From NCBI GenBank assembly GCA_963521065.1, contig CAUQTI010000002.1:203199-267198 (forward strand): DNA of 64,000 bases, given 5' to 3'. The DNA comes from IOR16 sp963521065. GTDB lineage: Bacteria > Bacillota > Clostridia > Peptostreptococcales > Anaerovoracaceae. The position numbers and the translations under genes are program-made. Positions 42,864-52,618 of this stretch are shown piece after piece; position 1 is the first letter of the stretch; each line of letters opens with the position of its first letter. The notes under the pieces are model-generated. The model made no database searches. It was not told where the DNA came from and saw only the letters and a program-made list of their open reading frames with translations.

Positions 42864-42962
42864 AAAATCACCTCAGGCTTAATATGCACCATATTGCGGA
42901 AAAAATGTACTTCTTTTGAATATTTCCCTCTAAAATATAAACAATAAAAATGAGGTATTCTT

Positions 42963-43592
42963 ATGAACAAGAAAAAACAAATTTTTGAATCAATTCATCT
43001 CCATTTAATGACAGACAAAATACCGTCTGAACATATTAATCAGCTCTTCCAAGCTGAGTGCTGTAAAGCATACCCTTTTTCCATGCTGTATGCAATGAAA
43101 TCAACGGAGCAATCACCACTTCATCACCCGGAAGGCAGCGTATGGAATCACACAATGCTTGTAGTTAATGAAGCCGCAAAAAGAAAAAATAAGAGCAGCA
43201 ATCCACCTGCTTTTATGTGGGCTGCACTTCTCCACGATATTGGGAAACCTCCGACAACAAAGAAAAAAAGAGGAAAAATAACTTCTTATAACCACGATGT
43301 TGTCGGTGCCGAGCTAGCTCGCAATTTTCTGTCTGCGTTTTCACAGGATACTGTCTTTATTGAATCCGTATGCGCTCTCGTTCGATACCACATGCATATT
43401 CTATTTGTTCTCAAGGATTTACCCTTCTGCGACCTGCAAGGCTTAACTCAAAATATAAGCGCTCAAGAAATTGCACTTCTGGGATTATGCGACAGGGTTG
43501 GCCGAGCTCATTCAGATTTAACGCAAGAGGAAAATGAAATTCAATTATTTTTAGAAAAATTAAAAGGCCATAGAGAAAATAGCCCTCTATAA
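42963..43592 (+). CDS. HD-domain phosphohydrolase
   Basis: 209 residues. VWNHTMLVVNEAAKR supplies the first His, WAALLHDIGKP the HD doublet, and SYNHDVVGAELA and RYHMHILF further metal ligands. It hydrolyses phosphate esters of nucleotides or RNA ends; the family includes tRNA-processing-like HD proteins, but the substrate is not known here. Monocistronic, convergent with a TfoX-type gene. Confidence 0.85.
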   Translation: MNKKKQIFESIHLHLMTDKIPSEHINQLFQAECCKAYPFSMLYAMKSTEQSPLHHPEGSVWNHTMLVVNEAAKRKNKSSNPPAFMWAALLHDIGKPPTTKKKRGKITSYNHDVVGAELARNFLSAFSQDTVFIESVCALVRYHMHILFVLKDLPFCDLQGLTQNISAQEIALLGLCDRVGRAHSDLTQEENEIQLFLEKLKGHRENSPL

Positions 43593-43620
43593 CAAAGTTC
43601 GTTTTTCCATCCCATATCTC

Positions 43621-43875
43621 CTATTGATGATCACGAAAAAAATTTCGTAAGTCGTTTTTTGTATCCTCACCTAAACAGCTTTTCTTAATTCCCTGTATTG
43701 CCCCTTCCAATGCATATAGCTTGTGAAGACAAGCAGAAGGGTCCTTCTCTCTGATTTTCAGCCATGCAGCTTTGCTCCCCATCAATTCAAGCCCTTCTTT
43801 GCTATTTATTCCAGCTGAATTTAACTGCTCTTCTACTACTTTTCCTAAATTCGGTAATTTAGATAACTCACCCAT
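43621..43875 (-). CDS. TfoX C-terminal-domain-like protein
   Basis: 84 residues from ATG 43875 behind GGGGAGG. LSKLPNLGKVVEEQLNSAGI is a helix-hairpin-helix-like TfoX C-terminal domain, followed by ELMGSKAAWLKIRE and LHKLYALEGAIQGI. Stand-alone TfoX_C proteins are common in Firmicutes and have no known function; the full Sxy/TfoX regulates competence in proteobacteria. Confidence 0.82.
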   Translation of the reverse strand: MGELSKLPNLGKVVEEQLNSAGINSKEGLELMGSKAAWLKIREKDPSACLHKLYALEGAIQGIKKSCLGEDTKNDLRNFFRDHQ

Positions 43876-43938
43876 ATCGTTCCTCCCCATTTTTTCCGTT
43901 AAGTTTTCTACGAAAATCCATTTGCAACATAATTTATT

Positions 43939-44607
43939 CTATTGAATCCATCGATAATGTCCTTTTATCTCATTTCTTGTGAGTGCATCCTCTTCCAATT
44001 TTGGCTGCCCTGCATTATGAATAATATACGGGCGACCGTTTTTATTTCTCTTATCAGAAACAATTGCAATGTGATTATGGTATATAACCACATCCCCTGC
44101 CTGCCATTCTTCAACTTTCATTACATCCAAGGTCAAAGGCTGTGCCTTACGTTCAAAGAAAATCTTGAGATTCTTGACACGGCGAAAATCAATATTCGGA
44201 TCTGGTTTTTCAATTGTGCTGTAGCTGGTAAGATTCTTTGAAATATCCTCATCCACCAACTCTTTTAATGAATATCCCGCAGCTTGAAACGCCTTCCAAA
44301 TAACATCTGTACATACACCGATTCCTTCGGGTGGATATCCTCCTGCGTAATACTCACTTTTATACCTTGGCTTTGTCTGCACATATTGACGTGCACCCAG
44401 TAGAATATCTGTATAGTCATCCCTCCCGTTCTTATTATAATCCGTATCACTTTTAACGATTTCAATTCCGAAATCCTGCGCCGTATAACTTTTCTCGGGA
44501 ATTAGATTCCAAAAATGCACCGTATAAAAAAGTGTGCTCAAAGAAAATAGAATGAACGCCATAAGCGCGATCTTAGAATGATTTTTTCTTCCCCTTCGTC
44601 TTCTCAT
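43939..44607 (-). CDS. DUF1287 protein (NlpC/P60-like amidase fold)
   Basis: 222 residues. Signal anchor at about 11-30 after an Arg-rich start. The outer domain has NKNGRDDYTDILLGARQYVQ, PEGIGVCTDVIWKAFQAAGY (likely nucleophilic Cys), DVVIYHNHIAIVSD (His) and IIHNAGQPKLEEDA, the DUF1287 pattern. The family resembles cysteine amidases that act on cell-wall peptides. Confidence 0.86.
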   Translation of the reverse strand: MRRRRGRKNHSKIALMAFILFSLSTLFYTVHFWNLIPEKSYTAQDFGIEIVKSDTDYNKNGRDDYTDILLGARQYVQTKPRYKSEYYAGGYPPEGIGVCTDVIWKAFQAAGYSLKELVDEDISKNLTSYSTIEKPDPNIDFRRVKNLKIFFERKAQPLTLDVMKVEEWQAGDVVIYHNHIAIVSDKRNKNGRPYIIHNAGQPKLEEDALTRNEIKGHYRWIQ

Positions 44608-44765
44608 TTACTCCGCACCTTTGCTTCCTTTCAATCCCCGCCTCCTCACGTTGGGTTATTTTATAGCTTGATTCCTTTCCATTATATTATTTTATTTTTT
44701 ATGCTGCAATTCCTCAAAAAATTTTCCATTTGCTTCGAAACAACCGCCTTCTAAAAATTCAGCTA

Positions 44766-44796
44766 AAGTTCAGACAGGATACCATATAAGTTCAGA
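44766..44796 (+). promoter_or_regulatory. Direct repeat AAGTTCAGA before the VTC/CotH operon
   Basis: Copies at 44766-44774 and 44788-44796, 22 bases (two helical turns) apart, as for OmpR-type regulators. A response regulator gene closes the same cluster. About 50 bases upstream of the first ATG. Confidence 0.55.
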
Positions 44797-44844
44797 TTGC
44801 TCCTTTAAAATAAATACAAATAAACAAAGAAAGGATGATAGATT

Positions 44845-45522
44845 ATGCAAAATGCAGGCGGCAGACATGAATTGAAGCATTATATTAACTATGCAGATCT
44901 ACTGCAGCTCAAATCTCGACTCTCGCAAGTAACCCATGCAGATAAAAACACTTTAAACGGAGATGGCTATCGAGTAAGAAGCTTATACTTCGATAATTAT
45001 ACAGATAAAGTGCTCCGCGAAAAAATAGATGGCGTAAACGGACGCGAAAAATTCAGACTTCGTCTTTACAATGACGATAGCTCATTTATACGCTTAGAGA
45101 AAAAAAGTAAAAAAAATGGGATATGCTTCAAAAGCAATGCTGTCATTAAAAAAGAGGAATGCAAAGAATTCCTAAATGGGAATTTAAATGTACTAAAAGA
45201 AAACGGCCATCCTCTTTTGATGGAGCTCTACGCTAAAATGCACTATCAGCAGCTCAAGCCAAAAAACATTGTGGATTATAAACGAGATGCTTATATATTT
45301 TATGCAGGGAATGTCCGAGTTACACTGGATTATGACATTCGTACAAGCATGGATACCGATTCCTTCCTAGAAACAGAAATGATTACCGTTCCCATCCCGG
45401 AAGTCATCATACTGGAGGTAAAATATGACCACTTTCTCCCTGAACTAATCCGGGGAATTGTTACACTCTCCAGCAGAAGCAAAACCGCATTTTCTAAATA
45501 CGCAGCAACTAGAATCATATAA
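44845..45522 (+). CDS. VTC-domain polyphosphate polymerase-like protein
   Basis: 225 residues with the tunnel-fold VTC signature: GGRHELKHYINYADLLQLKSRL, YRVRSLYFDNYTDKVLREKIDG, REKFRLRLYNDDSSFIRLEKKSK, VTLDYDIRTS and VILEVKYDHFLP. Basic and acidic residues that line the tunnel are kept. It may make polyphosphate from ATP. It is followed by DUF4956 and CotH genes, a common set in Clostridia. Confidence 0.88.
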   Translation: MQNAGGRHELKHYINYADLLQLKSRLSQVTHADKNTLNGDGYRVRSLYFDNYTDKVLREKIDGVNGREKFRLRLYNDDSSFIRLEKKSKKNGICFKSNAVIKKEECKEFLNGNLNVLKENGHPLLMELYAKMHYQQLKPKNIVDYKRDAYIFYAGNVRVTLDYDIRTSMDTDSFLETEMITVPIPEVIILEVKYDHFLPELIRGIVTLSSRSKTAFSKYAATRII

Positions 45523-45539
45523 AACGGAGGTAATTTACT

Positions 45540-46211
45540 ATGACATTTAATGATATTTTTAAATCAAGCTTTCTTGAAAAAGCGACTGAATTTTCTATTT
45601 TGGATGTATGCCTGGCTATGGCACTCTCCTTTGCAATTGGGCTATTTATCTTTTTTATTTACAAGAAAACGTTCGCCGGAGTCATGTACTCCTCGTCCTT
45701 TGGCGTGTCAATTCTTGCAATGACGCTAATCACTACGTTAATCATCTTGGCCGTAACCTCTAATATCGTTCTTTCATTAGGCATGGTCGGTGCACTGTCC
45801 ATTGTACGCTTTCGTACCGCGGTCAAAGAACCCCTTGATATTGCGTTTCTTTTCTGGTCCATTTCTGCAGGTATTGTCGTAGGTGCCGGCCTCCTTCCAC
45901 TTGCGGTGATTGGCTCTATCATCATCGGGACCATCCTTCTTATCTTTGTAAACAAAAAGAATACTGATACCCCCTACATTATCGTCTTGAATTTAGAAAA
46001 TGACCAGGCTGAAAGCGATGCTATGGATATGATTCGCTTAAACACCAAAAAAAATCTAATTAAAGCGAAAACGGTGTCAAAGAATGGAATTGAGCTTACC
46101 GTTGAAGTTCGCCTTGCCGATATGTCTGCAAAGCTTGTAAATGAACTCTTAAGCATCTCCGGCGTAGATCATGCCTGTCTTGTAAGCTACAACGGAGAAT
46201 ATACCGCTTAA
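45540..46211 (+). CDS. DUF4956 membrane protein
   Basis: 223 residues with four predicted helices in the first 140 (ILDVCLAMALSFAIGLFIFFIYKKTF, LGMVGALSIVRFRTAVKEPLDIAFLFWSISAGIVVGAG). The invariant SIVRFRT-x2-KEP motif is the DUF4956 mark. The C-terminus is soluble. It lies 17 bases after the VTC gene and is thought to work with it at the membrane. Confidence 0.88.
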   Translation: MTFNDIFKSSFLEKATEFSILDVCLAMALSFAIGLFIFFIYKKTFAGVMYSSSFGVSILAMTLITTLIILAVTSNIVLSLGMVGALSIVRFRTAVKEPLDIAFLFWSISAGIVVGAGLLPLAVIGSIIIGTILLIFVNKKNTDTPYIIVLNLENDQAESDAMDMIRLNTKKNLIKAKTVSKNGIELTVEVRLADMSAKLVNELLSISGVDHACLVSYNGEYTA

Positions 46212-46232
46212 TACCGGAATTGAGGTGAAAAC

Positions 46233-48287
46233 ATGATTCAAAGTAAACGAATTAACATTATAATTGCAATTGCAGTGGTTTTTGCCTTGCTTGTCAGTAT
46301 GCTGCTGATTTTTCTGGGAAAATCGGATCTCTTAAACACGTCCGCAAGCGAACCGCTGTATGCATCCGAGCTATTTGGCACCGACCTAATCTCCATTGAA
46401 ATTAAAGCGGATGAAAAGGACTGGCAGGAAATGCTTGATAATGCAATCAATGAAGAATTTATTGCTGTCGATGTCACTGTAAACGGAACCGAATTCAAAA
46501 ATGTAGGAATACGTCCGAAGGGCAATTCAAGCTTAACGCAAGTAGTCAACTCAGACAGCGACCGCTACAGCTTCCGCCTTCAATTTGATAAGTATATCAA
46601 AGGGCAGACTTGCTTCGGCCTTCAAAGCTTTGTAGTCAATAACATACTGGGCGACAATACCTATATGAAAGAATACGTCTCCTATGAATTGATGCAGGAA
46701 GCCGGAGTGGATGCCCCCTATTTTGGTTTTACAAATATCAAGGTGAACGGAAATGCCTGGGGCCTTTACCTCGCGGTCGAGCTATATAACGATAGCTATG
46801 AACAGCGTGTATTCGGTGACACTTGCGGAATGCTTTATAACGTAAAAAGCCGGGATATGGGTGGTGGCGGTATGAATGGAGAGCGCCCAGAAGGTACAAG
46901 ACAATCGGATAAGAAAGATACCGATAAAGCAAAAAATGAAGAAAGCTTTACCAACCAGCCTCCCCCTTCTGATGCTTCACAAAAGACGGCTTCCATTCAG
47001 GAATCTGAAACGAAAGAAAGTACAGGTGACAGAACAAAGCAAGGAAATAATTCCACCGGCAGCCCATTTCAAAATGGATTGGATTCCAAAACAGGCATGA
47101 ATACCCCCGGCGGAGGCATGGGAGGCCCTGGAGGAAACTCCAACAATGGCGGCAGCCTAGAGTATTCTGATGATAGCAGCTCTAGCTACAGCTCCATCTT
47201 TGATAATGTTGTGGGAAAAGGTTCAGAAGCAAACTACCAGAGTGTGATCAAAGCAATCAAAGCCCTTAATGAAGGAAATGAGCTTGAAAAATATTTTGAG
47301 GTTGACCAGATCCTTCGCTACCTTGCCGCACATACTATCGTAGTCAACCTTGACAGCTATTCTTCGAGCATGGCCCAAAACTACTACATCTATGAAAACG
47401 ATGGAAAAGTCACCATCTTACCGTGGGATTATAACCTCGCCTGGGGTGGGTTTCAAAGCAGAGATGCCTCTTCTGTTATCAACTTCCCGATTGATACTCC
47501 ATTGAGTGGCGTAGAAATGGCATCGCGCCCCCTCATTCAAAAACTATTTGAGAATGAAGAGTATCTCACACGCTATCACAGCTATCTACAAGAATTAATA
47601 GACCATTATTTTTCCAATGGCAAATTTGAAGAGAAAGTAAACACACTCTCTGCGCTTATCGACGAATCCGTGCAAAATGACACGACTGCCTTTTGTAGCT
47701 ATGAAGAATATAAGACCTCTCTTGAAGCCTTTATCACGTTGGGGAACCTAAGAGCAGAGAGCATACAAGGTCAATTAGACAAAACGATACCGAGCACCAC
47801 CGAGGAGCAAGCCGCAAATCCTGACAAATTAATTTCTGCCGATGGTTTAAATCTGTCTGTATTAGGCAGTATGATGCAATCAAAGGGAGACGATAAAGGC
47901 GGTGGCGAAAATGGAGCAAGAGGTGATAAAACAGTGCCTACAAACTCCAATATGCCAGATTCCGCGCTCATGCAGCAAGCCATGCAGATTCTTATGTCTT
48001 CGAACGGTGAAGTTACCGATTCTTTGAAAACACAGCTTTCAGAGCTAGGGTTAACCAAAGAACAAATTGAAAATCTAGTTTCAATGCAGGCAAGCTTTTC
48101 AAATAGAGAGAGAAACTCAAAACAGCCTTCAGATACTATGCAAAATGGAAAAAATCAAAATGCGATGCCCTCTGACCGTCACGGAAATCAAGAAATAAAT
48201 TGGGACTACCTTTTAGAAATTACCATTTTGATTGGGATTCTAACAGTCGGAATTTTTATCGCAGCAAAGGCCAAAAGAAATTATTAA
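46233..48287 (+). CDS. CotH kinase family protein, membrane-bound with Gly/Ser-rich insert
   Basis: 684 residues. Signal anchor at about 9-29, CotH core with NVGIRPKGNSSL, RLQFDKYIKGQTCFGLQSFV, YGFTNIKVNGNAWGLYLAVEL-like kinase region and ILPWDYNLAWGGF carrying metal-binding Asp. Residues of about 210-325 are a long low-complexity insert rich in Gly, Ser, Asn and Lys (PGGGMGGPGGNSN) and 550-660 is another. A helix at 660-682 ends the protein. CotH kinases phosphorylate serine in coat or surface proteins. The insert length is unusual. Confidence 0.88.
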   Translation: MIQSKRINIIIAIAVVFALLVSMLLIFLGKSDLLNTSASEPLYASELFGTDLISIEIKADEKDWQEMLDNAINEEFIAVDVTVNGTEFKNVGIRPKGNSSLTQVVNSDSDRYSFRLQFDKYIKGQTCFGLQSFVVNNILGDNTYMKEYVSYELMQEAGVDAPYFGFTNIKVNGNAWGLYLAVELYNDSYEQRVFGDTCGMLYNVKSRDMGGGGMNGERPEGTRQSDKKDTDKAKNEESFTNQPPPSDASQKTASIQESETKESTGDRTKQGNNSTGSPFQNGLDSKTGMNTPGGGMGGPGGNSNNGGSLEYSDDSSSSYSSIFDNVVGKGSEANYQSVIKAIKALNEGNELEKYFEVDQILRYLAAHTIVVNLDSYSSSMAQNYYIYENDGKVTILPWDYNLAWGGFQSRDASSVINFPIDTPLSGVEMASRPLIQKLFENEEYLTRYHSYLQELIDHYFSNGKFEEKVNTLSALIDESVQNDTTAFCSYEEYKTSLEAFITLGNLRAESIQGQLDKTIPSTTEEQAANPDKLISADGLNLSVLGSMMQSKGDDKGGGENGARGDKTVPTNSNMPDSALMQQAMQILMSSNGEVTDSLKTQLSELGLTKEQIENLVSMQASFSNRERNSKQPSDTMQNGKNQNAMPSDRHGNQEINWDYLLEITILIGILTVGIFIAAKAKRNY

Positions 48288-48448
48288 AATTCAAACGTCG
48301 TTGCTCGATTCTTAAAAAGCATTTGTGGTATAATCAATACCATGTCTGATGTTTAGAAACAAGCGCATTAGAGAAATGTATTGATTGTATCTTGGTGAAG
48401 CAAACTGTAAGAATAAATTATAATATAAAACAAGTGAGGTGATGCAAC

Positions 48449-49135
48449 GTGTCGAAAATGCTGATTTGTGATGATGAAGCTGGACTGCGAACCGTAATAA
48501 AACGTTACGCAGTCTTTGAAGGACACGAGGTAACCGAAGCAAAAGATGGGGTGGAAGCAGTAAATCTTTGCCGCGAGCACTCTTTCGATATCATAATTAT
48601 GGATATTATGATGCCGAATCTTGATGGATTTTCAGCAGTGTCGGAAATTAGAAAAAACTCTGACACCCCCGTCATTATGCTTTCTGCTCGCGGCGAAGAA
48701 TACGATAAAGTACTAGGTTTTGAAATTGGTATTGATGACTATGTCGTGAAGCCCTTTTCTTCAAAAGAAATTATGCTCAGGGTCAATGCTATTTTGCGTC
48801 GCACTGCAAAGCCAGCTACCCTTCTGCCTGAGAATGACGGGCATATCATTTTTGAAAAAGAAGGATTGAAAGCAGATTTAACTGCTTATAAAGTCTTTAT
48901 TGATGGAATGCAAATAGAGATGGCTCCCAAAATTTATGACTTACTATTTTTTCTGATACGCAATAAAAACATTGCCATTCCTCGAGAAAAGCTGCTGACA
49001 GAAATATGGGGCTATGATTATTACGGCGATGACAGGACTCTCGATACACATATAAAACTGCTCCGGAAAGCCCTTGGACCTTATGCTCACTTGATTTGTA
49101 CTCTCAGAGGATTGGGGTACCGTTTCGATGGATAA
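48449..49135 (+). CDS. OmpR-family response regulator
   Basis: 228 residues, GTG start after GAGGTGAT. MLICDDEAGLRTVIKRYAVF, the phosphoacceptor in DIIIMDIMMPNLDGF, VIMLSARGEEYDKVLGFEIGIDDYVVKPFSS, then a winged helix (DRTLDTHIKLLRKALG, TLRGLGYRFDG). Overlaps its kinase by eight bases. It may control the polyphosphate/CotH genes. Confidence 0.92.
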   Translation: MSKMLICDDEAGLRTVIKRYAVFEGHEVTEAKDGVEAVNLCREHSFDIIIMDIMMPNLDGFSAVSEIRKNSDTPVIMLSARGEEYDKVLGFEIGIDDYVVKPFSSKEIMLRVNAILRRTAKPATLLPENDGHIIFEKEGLKADLTAYKVFIDGMQIEMAPKIYDLLFFLIRNKNIAIPREKLLTEIWGYDYYGDDRTLDTHIKLLRKALGPYAHLICTLRGLGYRFDG

Positions 49136-50438
49136 ACTAAAATTAAAATGGAGGGTATTTGCTTCTCTCCTTGCTTTCTGTGCATTTCTGCTTCTCCTCT
49201 TATGGCTTTTTCAAACTGTTTTTTTACGAGATATGTATAAAATAATCCGTCAAAGTGAAATAAAAAGTGCCATTAAATATGTAGAGCAAAACATAGATAG
49301 CTCCGATTTTCAGAGCATACTTCACGAAATTCAAGCCAGTAAGGATATTATGGTCTTACCGAGCAAGGAGTTTTCTCCGCCTGCCAGACCACAAGGAAAT
49401 CAATTTGGCAAACCACAACCAGAAACGCTTACACAAACAAAAGAATTTATGCGGAGTGACGGTCACCGAATTTCACTTACCTTCTATGCGATGATTACAC
49501 CGGTCGATGCGACAGTTTCAACACTAAAGCTGCAGCTCTACATCATTACTGCAATCATCCTTTTACTCTCCGGTTTTTTAGCGATTCTTCTCTCACGTTG
49601 GATTTCTAGTCCAATTGAAGAAATTAATAAAAGTGCCAAAATCCTAGCCGCTGGCAGCTATGATACCTATTTTTCAGCCCATGGTTTTTTAGAGATCAAA
49701 GAACTGTCCGATACACTAAATACTGCCGCTTCTGAACTTTCCAAAGTCGATCGGCTGCGTCAGGACCTAATTGCTAACATTTCTCACGATCTGAGGACGC
49801 CATTGGCATTGATTTACAGCTATGCAGAAATGATGCATGATTTTCCTGATGAAATTACGCCGGAACAGACGCAGATCATTATGGACGAAACGAATCGACT
49901 TTCTACACTCGTCAACGATGTACTGGATGTATCTAAGCTGGAAAGTGGGAATATGCAGCTGGATGAGAGAATTTACAATCTGACAAACAGCCTTTATAAT
50001 ACCATAAATCGACTTTCTAAGCTTGTCGAAAAGGAGGGGTACCAAATTACTTTTATTCAAGATACCGAAATCTATATAAAAGCTGACGAAGTGAAAATCA
50101 CACAGGTTTTCTATAATCTGCTCCTCAATGCAATTACCCACGGCGGACCCGATAAAAGGATAACCGTATGCCAAAGTATTGATAAAGGCTTCGTAAAAAT
50201 CGAAATTATGGATAACGGAATCGGAATTAACCCAGAAGACATTCCTTATATTTGGGATAGATACTACAAAATAGACAAACCCCATAAACGTGCACTGACA
50301 GGAACCGGGCTGGGCCTTTCTATTGTAAAAAAGATTATCCTACTGCACAAAGGCATTTGCGGCGTAGAGTCTGATTTAAAAACAGGAAGCACCTTTTGGT
50401 TCTCATTAAAACTTGAAAATGCCGTTCTCCTTAAATAA
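49128..50438 (+). CDS. Sensor histidine kinase
   Basis: 436 residues. Two helices (about 8-30 and 134-160) bound a 100-residue sensor loop. HAMP, H-box ANISHDLRTPLALIYSYAEMMHDF, N-box FYNLLLNAITHGG, and G-boxes MDNGIGINPEDIPYIWDRYYK and GTGLGLSIVKKIILLHKG are complete. The pair is the last of the VTC/DUF4956/CotH cluster. Confidence 0.92.
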   Translation: MDKLKLKWRVFASLLAFCAFLLLLLWLFQTVFLRDMYKIIRQSEIKSAIKYVEQNIDSSDFQSILHEIQASKDIMVLPSKEFSPPARPQGNQFGKPQPETLTQTKEFMRSDGHRISLTFYAMITPVDATVSTLKLQLYIITAIILLLSGFLAILLSRWISSPIEEINKSAKILAAGSYDTYFSAHGFLEIKELSDTLNTAASELSKVDRLRQDLIANISHDLRTPLALIYSYAEMMHDFPDEITPEQTQIIMDETNRLSTLVNDVLDVSKLESGNMQLDERIYNLTNSLYNTINRLSKLVEKEGYQITFIQDTEIYIKADEVKITQVFYNLLLNAITHGGPDKRITVCQSIDKGFVKIEIMDNGIGINPEDIPYIWDRYYKIDKPHKRALTGTGLGLSIVKKIILLHKGICGVESDLKTGSTFWFSLKLENAVLLK

Positions 50439-50484
50439 TCACATATATTGCAAAATAATTAGAAAAAATACATTCTCTAAAACA

Positions 50485-50527
50485 AAAAACAACTCTTTCA
50501 ACGTTTCCTGAAAGAATTGTTTTTTTG
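50485..50527. terminator. Bidirectional terminator between kinase and M20 peptidase genes
   Basis: AAACAACTCTTTCA and TGAAAGAATTGTTT flank an eight-base loop, with T-runs on the plus strand and A-runs on the left. The genes converge here. Confidence 0.8.
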
Positions 50528-50534
50528 TTTGTTT

Positions 50535-51650
50535 CTAAATTCCTTTTATGACAGCATATAATAAATCCAGACGTTCTTCTATCGTTGAAAGAACCATATA
50601 CTCTGCATCACTGTGTAAATTTGTACCGCAGGGCCCACATCCGCATATTGTAGGAATACCCAGTGCCGAAATGTGATTCGCATCAGATGAGCCACCGGTC
50701 TTAACCCACGAAACAGGGATAGCTAATTCTTTCCCTTTCTTTTCAACAAGTGCAATTAGCTTTCGGGAGGCTTCATTTACAAGCATCGGCAAGCTTCCCC
50801 CGATATACTCAATTTCAACCGTTACTCCTTTCACAAAGGGGTTTTTCTGCATCGCTTCCAGTGCAGTCTGAATTTTCTTCAATTCGGATACCTCTTCGAA
50901 TCTGAGGTCCAAATAACACTCCGCCTGCTCAGCTACAACATTTGTAGCTGTCCCCCCTCTAACAATACCGGCATTCACGGAAGTCCCCACCTCATAGTGA
51001 TTCAACTCAGAAACACGCGCCAGCCAGTGCCCTAATTCTGTAATTGCACTGCAACCTTTCTCTGGCGCAACACCCGCATGTGCGGAAATTCCGCGAAAAG
51101 TTATTTTTACATCCATACAACCTTTTCTTTTTTCTACGAAAGCACCTCCAATGCGTCCCGGCTCAAAGACAAAGCAAAATCTGCTCTTCCTTCCCAATTC
51201 CTCTAACCACCCCTTTGAATATAGGGATCCCGTTTCTTCATCGCCGTTTAATGCAATGCAAATGGCCAAATGCTGCTTCTCTTCTGAAAGGCGTTTTACC
51301 AAATGGTAAATTGTGACCAAGCCTGCTTTCATATCGGCAACCCCCGGACCATAAGCATACGCTTTATCCTTTCGAAACGCTCTCTTTTCAGCGGTCCCCT
51401 TTGGAAAAACAGTGTCCATATGCCCGACCAGCAATACGTCGAAGGCTTCCTCTTTCGTATTTTTTATAATTAGTCCCGGCCCTGCAAGCTCTTTGTTATC
51501 TACTTTCTGAACGGACCATCCTAAGCTCTCGTACCTTGTCTTAAAAAAATCAGAAATTTTTGTAATTCCTTCTATATCGGAACTTCCACTGTCAATATTT
51601 ACAACACATTCTAAATCAGACAAAAGCTCCTCTATATTCCATACTTTCAT
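50535..51650 (-). CDS. M20-family metallopeptidase (carboxypeptidase G2-like)
   Basis: 371 residues. VLLVGHMDTVFPKGT, YGPGVADMKAGLVTIYHL and NGDEETGSLYSKGWLEE carry the dizinc ligands, and HAGVAPEKGCSAITEL the dimer-domain His. CPG2-type enzymes remove C-terminal amino acids, often Glu, from peptides or acyl-amino acids. It is divergent from a LysR gene that likely controls it. Confidence 0.9.
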   Translation of the reverse strand: MKVWNIEELLSDLECVVNIDSGSSDIEGITKISDFFKTRYESLGWSVQKVDNKELAGPGLIIKNTKEEAFDVLLVGHMDTVFPKGTAEKRAFRKDKAYAYGPGVADMKAGLVTIYHLVKRLSEEKQHLAICIALNGDEETGSLYSKGWLEELGRKSRFCFVFEPGRIGGAFVEKRKGCMDVKITFRGISAHAGVAPEKGCSAITELGHWLARVSELNHYEVGTSVNAGIVRGGTATNVVAEQAECYLDLRFEEVSELKKIQTALEAMQKNPFVKGVTVEIEYIGGSLPMLVNEASRKLIALVEKKGKELAIPVSWVKTGGSSDANHISALGIPTICGCGPCGTNLHSDAEYMVLSTIEERLDLLYAVIKGI

Positions 51651-51742
51651 ATAACCCGATCCCCCTTACCTTTTTAGGTTTATTTACAAATTTCTTCTCC
51701 CATGATATGATACATGCAACTTTTACCCTTAGGAGAAGATTT

Positions 51743-52609
51743 ATGAATATCAATCAAATGCTATACTTTAAAACAGTCTGTAAGCATCTTAATATCACAA
51801 AAGCAGCATATGAACTCCACATATCGCAGCCCGCAATTACAAAATCTATTCACGAATTGGAGAGTGAATTAGGTGTCCCTCTCCTAGTTCGTGTCAATAA
51901 GAAAATCTCTTTGACACATGAAGGCGAAATTTTTCTCAACAAGTGCCAAGCACTGCTTTCTGACTTCTATTCTCTCATCGATGAAATGAAAGACCTTGGC
52001 CTTGAAAAACAGAATACGGTAAAAATCGGGATTCCGCCTACCATTGGCACGATTATCCTTCCGAAGCTTATCGTTGAAATAAAAAAAACCTTTCATTTAG
52101 ACCTTGAAATCTTTGAAGCCTCTTCTGATGACTGCATCCGAGCCATTGAAGAAGATGAATTGGACTTGGCAATCGTCTTGCTGGAAAACTGTCTCTATCC
52201 GAAACTGGATTCGCATGTCCTTCACCACAGCAGTTTATGTTTTTGTACGAATGCCTCGAACCCGCTCTCAAAAAAGGACTGTATTGACCTACAGGAATTA
52301 GAAAATGAAAAACTTATTCTATTCTCTCCCGGAGTTTTAATTGAACAGCTGCTGGCTTCCCATGGGATTACTCCCAAATATATCCTTCATTCAAACCAAG
52401 TGCTCACGATAAAAAGCTTTATTAACGCAAATCTGGCGTCTACATTTCAATTTCCGGAGGCTTTTTCGAGCGAAAAATTCATTTGCTCCGTTCCTCTTGA
52501 GACTCCAATTTCCTTAGATATTTGTGTCATAAGGAGAAAAGGAAAATATACCTGCAGCAATGTTCGCCAGATTTTTGATTACGTTAAGCGCGACTTTCAG
52601 TGTTTTTGA
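51743..52609 (+). CDS. LysR-family regulator
   Basis: 288 residues from ATG 51743 (AGGAGAAGATT). The HTH reads MLYFKTVCKHLNITKAAYEL and SQPAITKSIHELESELGVPLLVR. The effector domain follows (LGLEKQNTVKIGIPPTIGTI). Divergent from the M20 peptidase and convergent with the YfcC permease, so it may control uptake and hydrolysis of one peptide-like substrate. Confidence 0.9.
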   Translation: MNINQMLYFKTVCKHLNITKAAYELHISQPAITKSIHELESELGVPLLVRVNKKISLTHEGEIFLNKCQALLSDFYSLIDEMKDLGLEKQNTVKIGIPPTIGTIILPKLIVEIKKTFHLDLEIFEASSDDCIRAIEEDELDLAIVLLENCLYPKLDSHVLHHSSLCFCTNASNPLSKKDCIDLQELENEKLILFSPGVLIEQLLASHGITPKYILHSNQVLTIKSFINANLASTFQFPEAFSSEKFICSVPLETPISLDICVIRRKGKYTCSNVRQIFDYVKRDFQCF

Positions 52610-52618
52610 AATATGACC

